Below, piece after piece: positions 45,066-55,070 of a stretch of 64,000 nucleotides of DNA (position 1 is the first letter of the stretch; every line of letters starts with the position of its first letter). Below the pieces are notes generated by a model. That model was given only the letters and a program-made list of their open reading frames with translations. It did no database searches and was not told where the DNA came from. Location: the NCBI GenBank assembly GCA_030066075.1, contig JASJCH010000008.1, forward strand, positions 1 through 64,000. The letters are read 5' to 3'. The DNA is from Woeseiaceae bacterium. GTDB taxonomy: Bacteria > Pseudomonadota > Gammaproteobacteria > Steroidobacterales > Woeseiaceae. The translations under genes and the position numbers were made by a program.

Positions 45066-46991
45066 ATGGTGAGTACCGACCTGAAACAGGGATTCTACCT
45101 TGGCGAGTGGGAAGTGCGCCCACTGCAGCTCGAGCTCGTGGGCCCTGACGGCGCACAGCATGTCGAGAAGCGCTGGATGGAGGTCCTCGTCATGCTCGCG
45201 AGCCGCGCCGGGGAAGTCATCGAGCGCGACGAGATCCTGGAAGTCGTCTGGGAGGGTCGGGCGATGAACGACGAACCTCTCAACCGCTGCATCTCCCAGC
45301 TGCGCAAGGCGCTCGGGGATTCGCCGCAGAAACCCGAGTTCATCGCCACCATCACCAAGGTCGGCTACCAGCTCATAGCGCCGGTACGGCCGCTGGAGCC
45401 CGTAGCGCAGGAATCCGAACCTGCTGCCGCAGGGCCAACTGGCGAAGCGCCGCGCACCACCAATAGCCTGCGAGCGCTCGGCCTGGCCGCCGCCGCGCTG
45501 ATCGCCGTGGGCACAATGATCATCTGGTTCGGCGGGTTTCCGGATCCGCAAGAAGCCTCGGTTGCCGTGTTGCCGTTCGAAAACCTCGGTGATGATCCTG
45601 ACCAGGACGACCTCGGTCGCGGCCTGGCTGAGGAGATTCGTCAGCGCCTTGCCAGTGTCGACGGGTTGACTGTCGCCGGCCGGACGTCGTCGCGGGCCGC
45701 GGCAGTATCGAACAAGGATGCCGCGACCATCGCCGACGACCTCGGCGTGGTTCACCTGCTCGAGGGTAGCCTGCGAATCGACGGCGACGACATTCGTATC
45801 GCGGCGTCGTTGTTGCAGGATGACGGTTACGAGGTCTGGAGCAAGACCTACGAGATGGCGCTGACGGATGTCTTCGCCATGCAGGATGAAATCGCCAACG
45901 ACATCGCGGGCCAGGTTGCGCCCGAGATCGTCGCCGAGGCGGCGGACTCACTGATCAGCACCCGGGCATCTACCCAGGTTCCCGAAGCGTACCTGTTGGC
46001 CGTGCGTGGCCGGGAACAGCTCGCGCAGCGCAGCGAGGGGCCGCTGCGGCGCAGCATCGCCCTGTTCGAGGAGGCCATCGAGCTGGATGCTTCCTACGGG
46101 GACGCCTATGTCGGACTTGCAACGGCGCATGCGCTGCTGCCGTTCTACTCCGACATGTCGATGGAGGCGTCATTCGACCTGGCCCGGTCCATTATCGCGA
46201 AGGGCGCCCGGGTCGACGACACGGTCGATACCCGGGCAGCAGGCATCGTCGCTTTCATGTTGTTTCACAGCGAGTGGCGCTGGATCGAGTCGGAGAACGC
46301 GTTCCGCGTCGCGCTGCAAAACTCGCCCAATGATGCCGAGTTGCTGAACTGGTACTCGCTGTTCCAGGCCAGCGTGGGCCGCGCCGATGAGTCGCTGCAG
46401 TTCGCAATCCGTGCACGGGACCTTGAACGCCTGTCCCCGGTCGTCAACCAGCGCCTGGCCGTGGCGCACTTGTGGGTTGGTCAGAACGACGAGGCGGAAG
46501 CGCAGTTCGCGGTCGCGGCGGAGCAGGGCATGCCGGTCACGACCCAACCCGAGGCCTACCTCGTACTGCTGCTGCGCCAGGACAAGCTCGAGCTCGCGCG
46601 GCTGCTCATGGCCGGGCAACAAAAGCTGCAGGGCCTGGACGCAGCCTGGGTGGACGCGCTGTTTGCCGCCATGCAGGACCCGTCCCAGAGAGCCGCAGCA
46701 GTCGCGGCCGTTGAGCAGGCGGTAGCGAGCGGCAACATCTCCGACCTGCACCTGTTCGGCGTCTGGGTATATCTCGAGGAGACGGAACGTGCGATCGACA
46801 CCGCGCTGCGTCTGACTGAGAACCGTATCCGGTTCATCCCCGAATTCCTGTTTGCGGTTGAAACCGCCGAGCTGCGCCGGCATCCGCGGTTCGCGGAAAT
46901 CGTCCGCGCCATCGGGCTCGACCGCTACTGGGATTACTTCGGCTGGCCCGACATGTGCCGGCGCGACGGCGACACTATCTCCTGCACCTGA
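45066..46991 (+). CDS. CadC-like winged-helix regulator with TM, TolB-like and TPR domains
   Basis: RDEILEVVWEGRAMNDEPLNRCISQLRKALGDSPQKPEFIATITKVGYQLIAPV; TM; SVAVLPFENLG; TPRs. Start 45066, not 44580. Confidence 0.88.
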   Translation: MVSTDLKQGFYLGEWEVRPLQLELVGPDGAQHVEKRWMEVLVMLASRAGEVIERDEILEVVWEGRAMNDEPLNRCISQLRKALGDSPQKPEFIATITKVGYQLIAPVRPLEPVAQESEPAAAGPTGEAPRTTNSLRALGLAAAALIAVGTMIIWFGGFPDPQEASVAVLPFENLGDDPDQDDLGRGLAEEIRQRLASVDGLTVAGRTSSRAAAVSNKDAATIADDLGVVHLLEGSLRIDGDDIRIAASLLQDDGYEVWSKTYEMALTDVFAMQDEIANDIAGQVAPEIVAEAADSLISTRASTQVPEAYLLAVRGREQLAQRSEGPLRRSIALFEEAIELDASYGDAYVGLATAHALLPFYSDMSMEASFDLARSIIAKGARVDDTVDTRAAGIVAFMLFHSEWRWIESENAFRVALQNSPNDAELLNWYSLFQASVGRADESLQFAIRARDLERLSPVVNQRLAVAHLWVGQNDEAEAQFAVAAEQGMPVTTQPEAYLVLLLRQDKLELARLLMAGQQKLQGLDAAWVDALFAAMQDPSQRAAAVAAVEQAVASGNISDLHLFGVWVYLEETERAIDTALRLTENRIRFIPEFLFAVETAELRRHPRFAEIVRAIGLDRYWDYFGWPDMCRRDGDTISCT

Positions 46992-47083
46992 ATGACCAAA
47001 CCCTGAGGCGAACCGCCAAGAGCGCCAGGGCGCTCTGCCACTACCTTGTTACGCAATGCAGAGCACTGCGGAAGGAGGTAGTA

Positions 47084-47260
47084 ATGATGGACATCAGCAA
47101 GATGCGGCAGCGGCTCATCGATGCCGGCCGCCTGAAAACCGAGCGCGACGCGCAACTGTTCGACGCGCTGGCAGCCAGCGCACCGGAGATGATCGCGCTG
47201 GTCTACGCCGCCGCCCTCGCGGGCGTTGTCGTTAGCGAAGAAAACCCCGATGCCGGCTAG
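47084..47260 (+). CDS. small hypothetical protein
   Basis: ATG preceded by GGAGGT; 58 aa MMDISKMRQRLIDAGRLKTERDAQLFDALAASAPEM. Confidence 0.5.
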   Translation: MMDISKMRQRLIDAGRLKTERDAQLFDALAASAPEMIALVYAAALAGVVVSEENPDAG

Positions 47261-49014
47261 GGCAGGGCTTTCTGCTCCTCGATCCAGGCCAGAATGGACG
47301 CGTGCAGCATCGGCAGCGTGATGCCGCCGAATCCCACGACCCGATCGTGAAACGCGCGCAGGTCGAAGCGGTCCCCGAGTTCCTCTTCGGCCTGCGCCCT
47401 CAGCCGCTGGATTTCCAGCATGCCCAGCATGTAAGCGGTGGCCTGGCCGGGCCAGGAGATATAGCGATCGATTTCGTTCTCGATGTCGATATCGGACCAC
47501 GAGGTGTTGGCCATCATATAGTCGACCGCCTGCTGGCGGGTCCAGCCCATCGTATGAATGCCCGTGTCGATGACGAGTCGCGCCGCTCGCGCGCCCTGGT
47601 CTGAATACAGCCCGATGTGATCCAGCGGGTCACGGTAGAGGCCGAGCTCGTCGGCGAGCCGCTCCGAGTAAAGCGCCCAGCCTTCGCCAAAACCGGCGTA
47701 ATAGGTGTAACGCGCTATCGGGTGCACCTTGTCGCCCAATTCCAGCGAGATCGCGCCCTGCAGGTGATGGCCGGGATAGGTCTCGTGGTACAGCGTTGAC
47801 AGCTGCCAGGCGCGCGTACGCTTTTCGGGTTCGATGACCGCGATGTAGTAGATGCCGGGTCGCGTGCCGTCCTCCGACGACGAGTGATACTCGCCGCTGC
47901 CGCTCGCAGCGAAGTCGGGGTAGGGCTTCACGATCACATCGGCTATCGGCATGTTGCCGAAGGCGCGCGGCATTGCATCTTTCGCAGCGTCGAGCCCGTC
48001 GATCGCGTACTGCAGCACCGCGTCTTCCGATTCGAACGTGAACTCGGGTTCGACATTGATACGCCGCAGGAACTCTTCGATAGGTCCGCCACCGAAGTGC
48101 TCGTCGATCGTTACGCGCATTTCGCCACGGATTTTCTCGATTTGCTCGAGTCCGAGCGCGTGGATTTCGTCGGCCGGCGTTTGCAATGTGACGAACGAAC
48201 GCACCCGCAGCGGATAACACTCTGCGCCGTCGGTGTTGGCGCTGAGCGCGATCGCTTCGCGGGCCTGATCGAGGTAGACGGTCTCGATGAAATCGGCGAA
48301 ACGATTCAGCGCGGGCACGATTTCCTCGTCGTAGATCACGCGCACCGCCGCCGCGAACTCTTCGTCGTCCGAACGCGAGGCGGGGTTGAGGAAGATGCTC
48401 TGGTCTCCGATCAGCGAGCGCACTTCCTGCGGTACTTTGACGACCGTGACCCGCGGGGCGCTGTAACCGCTCTCCAGTCCCAGCCGCAGGTTGGCGATCT
48501 CGGTGTCGATGAAGCGAGCGACCTCGCCAAGGCGCGCCAGCGTCTGCTCTCGATGTTCGGCGGTGTCGACAGGCTGGACCTCGAACAGGAACGGCAGGCC
48601 GCGGTGCCAGCCCGTGGCGCTGCTGGCCTGCCAGAGCTCGTTGCGGCAGGCCCGCAGTGCAATGGCTGAACTCAGTTCTTCGTGCAGGATGCCGTGCGTG
48701 ACCCAGTCGCGCGAACCGACGGCCTCGGGTTGCGGAATGGTATTCAGTCTCGCGAACCAGGCGTCTTCACGTTGCTGCCATTCGGCCAGCGCCTCCAGCG
48801 AATTGTCGAACAGCTTGTCGTGACGGGCCCCTTCGAGGCTCAGCTGGGTGCCGAGCGATGGGTAGCGTTCCAGGACAGCGGCGAGAAATTCGTCGGCCAA
48901 CGCCTCGGTGGCGCTGATCCCGGCTTCGGGATCAGGCGTTGGCTGGGTGGCCTCCCGGCCGCAAGCGACCAGGCAAAGGCAGGCGCCAAGTACAAGTAAC
49001 AGGTTCCTGTTCAT
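47257..49014 (-). CDS. DUF885 lipoprotein (putative metallopeptidase-like)
   Basis: Lipobox LCLVACG; HETYPGHHLQG and GFGEGWALYSERLADELG; start 49014. Confidence 0.87.
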   Translation of the reverse strand: MNRNLLLVLGACLCLVACGREATQPTPDPEAGISATEALADEFLAAVLERYPSLGTQLSLEGARHDKLFDNSLEALAEWQQREDAWFARLNTIPQPEAVGSRDWVTHGILHEELSSAIALRACRNELWQASSATGWHRGLPFLFEVQPVDTAEHREQTLARLGEVARFIDTEIANLRLGLESGYSAPRVTVVKVPQEVRSLIGDQSIFLNPASRSDDEEFAAAVRVIYDEEIVPALNRFADFIETVYLDQAREAIALSANTDGAECYPLRVRSFVTLQTPADEIHALGLEQIEKIRGEMRVTIDEHFGGGPIEEFLRRINVEPEFTFESEDAVLQYAIDGLDAAKDAMPRAFGNMPIADVIVKPYPDFAASGSGEYHSSSEDGTRPGIYYIAVIEPEKRTRAWQLSTLYHETYPGHHLQGAISLELGDKVHPIARYTYYAGFGEGWALYSERLADELGLYRDPLDHIGLYSDQGARAARLVIDTGIHTMGWTRQQAVDYMMANTSWSDIDIENEIDRYISWPGQATAYMLGMLEIQRLRAQAEEELGDRFDLRAFHDRVVGFGGITLPMLHASILAWIEEQKALP

Positions 49015-49691
49015 TCCAAGGGTTCCTTTGATACGGGTTCGAAGTCGCTGAACTCGATGACTTCGGTTTCTTCGAACCCAATGAAGAGCAGCATGCGACC
49101 GCCCACCCTGATTCTCATGCTCTGCGGCACGATCGGGCCGTTGATAACGGCTGGCCCAAACTCCATCCGAACCAGGAACGTGCCGATCTTCATGCCGAAG
49201 CCGGGCTTGATGTCCGCGCTGTTGCGCAGATCGACGAGCTGCAGGTAGCGCCCGTTCTTCATGATGCGCACCGAGGCATCGACGTTGTCGACAAACTCGA
49301 TCTCGTCTTCGTCCGGCACGAACCGTAGCAGCCACGCCTCGTCGTCTTCGCTGATGAGCTCGAGCGTCTCGATGCCAACGATATCGAGCCGCTGGCTGCT
49401 CGCGGAAGTCTCATAGTCTTCTTTGTCGTTCGCGAACTCACGCAGTTCGCCGTCGGTCGGCGCCCGACCGTCGACGCTCAGCAATTTCCAGCGCTCGCCC
49501 GCGGCACGGCGCGGGTCGAAACGCGACACCCAGAGAGTGTCGTCGCTCAGCCGCGACTCGGTGAAGGCCCACTGGTCTTCGAGGTCCCAGACGACCGCGG
49601 CGGCGGCCTCTTCGAACAGCGCCGCGTAGTCCTCCGCATGCGCCGCGGTCGCGGCGCACGCAAGGACCAACATCGCGAGGCTTCGTGTCAC
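49011..49691 (-). CDS. exported hypothetical protein
   Basis: GTG start overlapping upstream stop (GTGA); signal peptide TRSLAMLVLACAATAAHA. Confidence 0.65.
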   Translation of the reverse strand: MTRSLAMLVLACAATAAHAEDYAALFEEAAAAVVWDLEDQWAFTESRLSDDTLWVSRFDPRRAAGERWKLLSVDGRAPTDGELREFANDKEDYETSASSQRLDIVGIETLELISEDDEAWLLRFVPDEDEIEFVDNVDASVRIMKNGRYLQLVDLRNSADIKPGFGMKIGTFLVRMEFGPAVINGPIVPQSMRIRVGGRMLLFIGFEETEVIEFSDFEPVSKEPLE

Positions 49692-50371
49692 TGCACTTCG
49701 CGCAGGTGGAAATTGAATGCCGGCAGGGGCGTGAAGTTGTTGTGTATCAGCAGGATGGCCATGCCCTCGATCCATCGCGAGTGATCGATCGGGCCGAGGT
49801 CGATTGGATGCAGGTCGAGGCTCGCGACGATCTCGGCGACGCGGGCCTTGGCCGTTTCGTCATTGCCCGCGAGCGGAATCGAGATCGGCCCGCCCGACCT
49901 CGCAGGGTCGATCATGTACTCCCAGCTCAACACGTTGAACGCCTTCACCACGAATGCATCGGGCGCCGCCGCCTGGATGATCTCGCCGTTCGACGTCGGC
50001 ACGCCGTGACTCACGCCCTCGGCCGTGAAGTTCAGCGGGTTCGTCGGGTCGATGACGATTTTGCCCGACAGGTCGCCGAGGTTCTTCGTGATATCCCCGG
50101 CCAGCATGCCGGGCACTGCGAGGATAACGATGTCGGCGCCGGCGACAGCCTTAGACTGCAGCCGCGCGGTCGTTCCGTCGCCTGTTCTTGCGACGAGGTC
50201 GCGCACGGCCTCGGTGGTCGGGTCGCGGGAACCGTATACGATGGTATGGCCCTCGGCGGCGAGTTCGGTGCCCAGCGCGCTGCCGACCCTGCCCGTGCCG
50301 ATAACGGCGATCGTCTCCGCCGCCGACTGGGCGACGAACAGCAGTGACAATAAAACTGCAATGAACCGCAT
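49688..50371 (-). CDS. exported NADP-binding (F420 oxidoreductase-like Rossmann) protein
   Basis: MRFIAVLLSLLFVAQSAAETIAVIGTGRVGSALGTELAAEGHTIVYGSRDP; signal peptide followed by GxGxxG. Confidence 0.8.
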   Translation of the reverse strand: MRFIAVLLSLLFVAQSAAETIAVIGTGRVGSALGTELAAEGHTIVYGSRDPTTEAVRDLVARTGDGTTARLQSKAVAGADIVILAVPGMLAGDITKNLGDLSGKIVIDPTNPLNFTAEGVSHGVPTSNGEIIQAAAPDAFVVKAFNVLSWEYMIDPARSGGPISIPLAGNDETAKARVAEIVASLDLHPIDLGPIDHSRWIEGMAILLIHNNFTPLPAFNFHLREVQ

Positions 50372-50435
50372 GGAAAACTCCCCTGTGCTGCGAGCGCGTA
50401 TTATGCCGCAGTCAGATACGGTATGGTTTGGTCCC

Positions 50436-51380
50436 ATGCTGACCGTCAACGAGCTCTCCAAGAACTACGGTGACTTCGTCGCCGTGGATCGCATCAGTTT
50501 CAGCGCCGCGGCAGGGCAGGTTTTCGGCCTGCTCGGACCCAATGGCGCCGGCAAGTCGACGGCGATCAACTGCATATCCGGCCTGCTCAAGCCCACGTCG
50601 GGCCACGCCAGCGTCGCCGGTCACGACGTCGTCAGCGACGGCAAGGCGGCGCGCAGCAAGCTCGGTGTCGTGCCCCAGGAGCTGGCCCTTTACGACGACC
50701 TGCCGGCCATCGAGAACCTGCGTTTCTGGGGTAAAGCCTATGGTCTCGGCGGCAAGGAGCTCAACGACCGGGTGGCGGAGGTGCTCGAAACGATCGGCCT
50801 GGGCGATCGTGCCACGGACCTGCCGAAGGAATTCTCGGGGGGCATGAAGCGTCGTCTGAATTTCGGCTGCGGGGTCGTGCACAAGCCCCCCGTCATCCTG
50901 CTGGATGAACCGACGGTTGGCGTCGACCCGCAATCACGGGCGCGGCTCTTCGACCTCGTCGAGGCCGAGCGTGATGCGGGCGCCTGCGTGTTGTATACGA
51001 CGCATTACATGGAGGAAGCGGAACGGCTCTGCGACTCGCTGGCGATCATCGATCACGGCAAGCTGATTGCGCAGGGCAGCGTTGCCGAACTGCGGGCCAA
51101 GCTCGGTGCGCGCGACGTGCTGCAGCTGACCGGGCATTTTCCAGTCGAGCCGACCAAGCAGGCCATCGCCGCGCTCATCGAGCGCGGCAATGCCGATCTC
51201 GAGTTCCTGGCTCAGCAGGAAGACAGCATCACGCTGACGCTGTCGCAAGCATCGCAGCACCTGCCCGCGATCTATGAAGCGGTTGCGGGTACTGGCGGCA
51301 GTGTGACCGAGACCAGCCTGCGCAGCCCCAATCTGGAGACATTGTTCCTGTTGCTGACCGGCAAGGAACTGCGAGAGTAG
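50436..51380 (+). CDS. ABC transporter ATP-binding protein
   Basis: GLLGPNGAGKSTAINCISGLLKPTSG; EFSGGMKRRLNFGCGVVHKPPVILLDEPTVGVDP. Confidence 0.94.
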   Translation: MLTVNELSKNYGDFVAVDRISFSAAAGQVFGLLGPNGAGKSTAINCISGLLKPTSGHASVAGHDVVSDGKAARSKLGVVPQELALYDDLPAIENLRFWGKAYGLGGKELNDRVAEVLETIGLGDRATDLPKEFSGGMKRRLNFGCGVVHKPPVILLDEPTVGVDPQSRARLFDLVEAERDAGACVLYTTHYMEEAERLCDSLAIIDHGKLIAQGSVAELRAKLGARDVLQLTGHFPVEPTKQAIAALIERGNADLEFLAQQEDSITLTLSQASQHLPAIYEAVAGTGGSVTETSLRSPNLETLFLLLTGKELRE

Positions 51381-51383
51381 CGC

Positions 51384-52604
51384 GTGTCCTTCGCGCTGAG
51401 TTCTTTCCGCAAGGATATCGCTCGCTGGCGACAGGACTGGGTGTTGACCCTGATCTGGATAGCGATCCCGCTGATGGTCGGCACGCTGGTCACTATCCTG
51501 ATGGGATCCGATGTTAAGCCGAGCGGCACGCTGCTGCTCGTCGACGAGGATGAAACGTTCTTCAGCGAGCTGGTGGTAGGCGCTTACAGCGCGGGCGAAC
51601 TCGGCGAGTTTCTGACTGTAGAAAAAACGGACTACGATGACGGGCTCACGCGGGTCAATGACGGCGAGGCCAGCGGCCTGCTGGTTATCCCCAAGGGCTT
51701 CGCGGAGGCGTTCCTGGAGGCCGAGCCGGTTACGCTGACGTTACGCACCAACCCTTCACAGACGATTTTGCCGGGCATCATTCGCGAGGTCACCGAGATC
51801 CTGCTCGACGCCGGCTTTTATGCCCAGCAGCTATTCAGCGACGAGATCGAGACGCTGACGTCGATGAGCGAAAACCCGACGGATGCGCAGGTCGCGGCGA
51901 TAGCGATCGCCATACAGAATAAGGTAGAGGTCGTTGCACCACGGCTGTTTCCGCTTGTCATTGACGTCGAGATCGTCGAACCGCCGCAGGAACAACCCGC
52001 GCCGCCGCTCGCGTTGTTGTACATGCCGGGCGTCATCGTGATGGCCCTGGTCTTCTCGGCCAACGGGCTTGCCGGCGATTTCTGGAAGGAACGCGAACTG
52101 GGCACGCTGCGCCGGCTGGTCGCCGCACCGACCTTCCTTGGCGAGTTCCTGGCCGGCAAAGCGCTGGCAGCGGCGCTGATCATTGCCATCGTCGGCGGGA
52201 TCACGCTGTTTCTCGGTTTCCTTTATCACGGCATCGGCTGGGCTCACTACCCGGTCTCCCTGCTGTGGCTGGTGGTCTCGGGTGTCGCGCTGTTTGCATG
52301 GTTCAGCGTTCTGCAAATGCTGTTTAGCAACCAGAAGACCGCCGGCGTGGTCTCGACCCTGCTCGTGTTCCCGTTGCTGATGGCGGGCGGTAGCTTCTTC
52401 CCGCTGGCCGTCATGCCGGGCTGGATCGCTGCAATCGGCCGCGCATCCCCCAATGGATTCATGGCGGAGCGGCTGACGACGGAGATTACCTCGGTCGCGG
52501 CTGGCGCAATCGACGCTTCGAGCTGGGCTATCGTCGTCATCAGTACGGTCGTCGGTTTCGGCATCTGCGGCTGGCGGCTGCGGACGGGATTTGCCCGCGC
52601 ATGA
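51384..52604 (+). CDS. ABC-2 type permease
   Basis: N-terminal TM, large extracytoplasmic domain, C-terminal TM bundle GDFWKERELGTLRRLVAAPTFLGEFLAGKAL. Confidence 0.88.
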   Translation: MSFALSSFRKDIARWRQDWVLTLIWIAIPLMVGTLVTILMGSDVKPSGTLLLVDEDETFFSELVVGAYSAGELGEFLTVEKTDYDDGLTRVNDGEASGLLVIPKGFAEAFLEAEPVTLTLRTNPSQTILPGIIREVTEILLDAGFYAQQLFSDEIETLTSMSENPTDAQVAAIAIAIQNKVEVVAPRLFPLVIDVEIVEPPQEQPAPPLALLYMPGVIVMALVFSANGLAGDFWKERELGTLRRLVAAPTFLGEFLAGKALAAALIIAIVGGITLFLGFLYHGIGWAHYPVSLLWLVVSGVALFAWFSVLQMLFSNQKTAGVVSTLLVFPLLMAGGSFFPLAVMPGWIAAIGRASPNGFMAERLTTEITSVAAGAIDASSWAIVVISTVVGFGICGWRLRTGFARA

Positions 52605-53752
52605 GGAACATACTGTTCATCGCCTGGCACGACGTGCGTTACCAGCTGCGCCAGGGATCGACGTTGCTGTGGGTGTTCGTGCTGCCGGCCGTATTCTTCT
52701 ATTTTATCGGCACCGTCACAGCGGGCTTCTCCGGGACACTGTCGGGCGCGACGGCGACGCCGGTCGTCATCGCTGCGAGGAACCCGGGTTTCCTGCGTGA
52801 GCAGGTCGACCTGCGCCTGCGCGAGAACAGTTTCGAGACCGACTGGCGCGAGGAACTCGTGCCGGACGCGGAGGGCAATCTGCCGAGTCGCGTGCTGGTT
52901 ATCGACGATAACCTGAGCGACAAGGTTGCGGCGGGCGAGAGCGTCACGGCGAGCTTCGATACGCGCGCGTCGTCGCTGGCTCGGCAGTACGAGATCATTC
53001 GGATGCAGCGCAGTCTCTACACGGCGCTCGCCGATATCGTGACGGCCGATGCGCGGTCGGGCGGCGAGTTGTCCGCGGCGGCGCTCGTCGAACTCAACAA
53101 CGAAACGCGCGTCTGGCAACTCGACGTGGCGCCCGCTGGCCAGCGCCAGGTCATTCCGAGGGGATTCGAACAGGCTATCCCGGGCATGCTCGTCATGTTC
53201 ACCCTGCTCGTGCTGTTGACCAACGGCGGCTCAATGCTCGTTTTCGAGCGTAACAAGGGTTTGCTGCGGCGGCTTGCTTACGCGCCGATATCGCGCACCG
53301 AGGTCGTAGCCGGCAAGTGGGGCGGCCGCATGGTGCTGGCCGCACTGCAGATCATTACCGCCGTGCTCATAGGCACGATCGTGTTTGACATGCGGTGGGG
53401 TCCGGATATCCCGATGATCGTCGTCGTGCTGTTTGCCTGGGCCGGGTTCTGCGCTTCGGCCGGGCTGCTGCTCGGCAGCATCGCGAAGACCGACGGCCAG
53501 GCGGCCGGGCTTGGCGTGCTGGTGGCTAACGTGCTGGCGGCGCTCGGCGGCTGCTGGTGGCCGATCGAGATTACTCCGTCCTGGATGCAGAGCCTGCAGA
53601 ATCTCATGCCCACGGGCTGGACCATGGACGCCTTGCACAAGCTGATCAGCTTCCAGGCAGGGCCGCTGGCGGCGGTCCCTTACGTACTGACGCTGCTGCT
53701 GGCCTCGGTCGTTGTGACGGGCGTCGCCGTGAGGTCGTTCCGGTACGAGTAG
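52601..53752 (+). CDS. ABC-2 type permease
   Basis: Overlaps previous gene; SMLVFERNKGLLRRLAYAPISRTEVVAGKWGGRM. Confidence 0.88.
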   Translation: MRNILFIAWHDVRYQLRQGSTLLWVFVLPAVFFYFIGTVTAGFSGTLSGATATPVVIAARNPGFLREQVDLRLRENSFETDWREELVPDAEGNLPSRVLVIDDNLSDKVAAGESVTASFDTRASSLARQYEIIRMQRSLYTALADIVTADARSGGELSAAALVELNNETRVWQLDVAPAGQRQVIPRGFEQAIPGMLVMFTLLVLLTNGGSMLVFERNKGLLRRLAYAPISRTEVVAGKWGGRMVLAALQIITAVLIGTIVFDMRWGPDIPMIVVVLFAWAGFCASAGLLLGSIAKTDGQAAGLGVLVANVLAALGGCWWPIEITPSWMQSLQNLMPTGWTMDALHKLISFQAGPLAAVPYVLTLLLASVVVTGVAVRSFRYE

Positions 53753-54963
53753 GCATACGGCGCGATCGCGTCGGCCAGCCGTTCCGCGCTCGCCAGCGCC
53801 AGCGTCCAGCCGAGCGTGCCGTGACCGGTGTTGACGAACAGGCCGTCGAGCCGCGTGCCGCCGACAATCGGGCGGCCGTCCGGCGTCATCGGCCGATAGC
53901 CGCCCCAGGCGTGGTTGTCCGGGCAGCCGAAGTCAGCGACTTGCGGCGCCGCCGCGCGCGCGGTTTCGAGAAGATGCTGGATGCGCCTGCCGTCCTTGCG
54001 CGTTGAGAAGCCGACGAAATCGGCATACCCCGCGATGCGCACCTTTTCGCCGAGACGGGTGACGACGAAGCGCCTGCCATAGTCGGTCACGCTCGCGCTC
54101 GGCATCGTCCTGCCCGGCGGCAGGGTAAGGCTGTAGCCGCGCACCGGCGCAACGCGGATGCGGACATCCACTTTGCCAAGGAGCGCCGGGCTCCAGGCGC
54201 CGAGGCAGACGACGACGGCATCGGCCTCGACGTCGCCGCCGGCAGTTCTTACGCCGAGAATCGTGTCGCCCTCACGGATCAGGCCGGTGATCGAGGTTTC
54301 GAACAGGAAGCGTGCGCCGCGCTGCTGCTCGAGACGCTCGGCGAGCAGTTCTGCAAACTCCGACGAATCGCCCACATCATCACCCGGGGAATACACGGCT
54401 CCGGCATAGGGGCCGGCCATCGCAGCGATGGCCGGTTCGATATCGATGGCTTCCTCGATCGAGACCACGTTGGCGCGCACGCCGAGTTCGGCCTTGACCG
54501 CGCTCGCGCGGCGCGCGTCGTCCAGCTCCCGGTCGCTGCTCAGCAGGATCAACTTGCCGGCCTGGCGGTAGTGGAAGTCGGCCCGAAGTTCGTCACGCAG
54601 GTCGCGCAGCAACTGCGCCGACCGCACCGCCATCTCGAGATTGGCGCGCGTGTTTGCCGCCGCGCTGCTTCGCGTGCACTGGCCGAGAAACCCGAGGCCC
54701 CAGCGGATCAGGTCTGCGGTCAGCGGGGGTCGGACGTGGATCGCGGCGTCCGTGCCGGCGGTCAGTCCGGGCAGGCGCAGCAGGAAAGAGGGACTCGCCA
54801 TCACCTCCGTATAGCTGTAACTGAGCTGCGCCCCGTTGGCCGCGCTGCACTCCCTGGCGACACCCGGCGCCTGGTCGATGATCGTAACCTCGTGTCCGGC
54901 TTCGGCCAGGAAATGCGCCGTGGTGATGCCGACGACACCCGCGCCCAGAACGGCAACGTGCAT
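53680..54963 (-). CDS. dadA: D-amino acid dehydrogenase family FAD oxidoreductase
   Basis: MHVAVLGAGVVGITTAHFLAEAGHEVTIIDQAPGVARECSAANGAQLSYSYTEVMASP; GYRPMTPDGRPIVGGT. Confidence 0.88.
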   Translation of the reverse strand: MHVAVLGAGVVGITTAHFLAEAGHEVTIIDQAPGVARECSAANGAQLSYSYTEVMASPSFLLRLPGLTAGTDAAIHVRPPLTADLIRWGLGFLGQCTRSSAAANTRANLEMAVRSAQLLRDLRDELRADFHYRQAGKLILLSSDRELDDARRASAVKAELGVRANVVSIEEAIDIEPAIAAMAGPYAGAVYSPGDDVGDSSEFAELLAERLEQQRGARFLFETSITGLIREGDTILGVRTAGGDVEADAVVVCLGAWSPALLGKVDVRIRVAPVRGYSLTLPPGRTMPSASVTDYGRRFVVTRLGEKVRIAGYADFVGFSTRKDGRRIQHLLETARAAAPQVADFGCPDNHAWGGYRPMTPDGRPIVGGTRLDGLFVNTGHGTLGWTLALASAERLADAIAPYAYSYRNDLTATPVTTTEASSSVST

Positions 54964-55070
54964 GAGTTTCCCTCAATTGTTCTTTTGGTCCCATAGGGTA
55001 ATGGCCGGCCGCCGGCGTCAGCCAAGTCCGATTTGTCAGGCGGTCATAACCCGGGCTTATGGAATGCCTT

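Noticed and set aside
47257-49335. Extended 692-aa version of the DUF885 ORF
   Set aside because: Upstream extension overlaps the next gene in another frame; lipoprotein signal at MNRNLLLVLGACLCLVACG supports start 49014.
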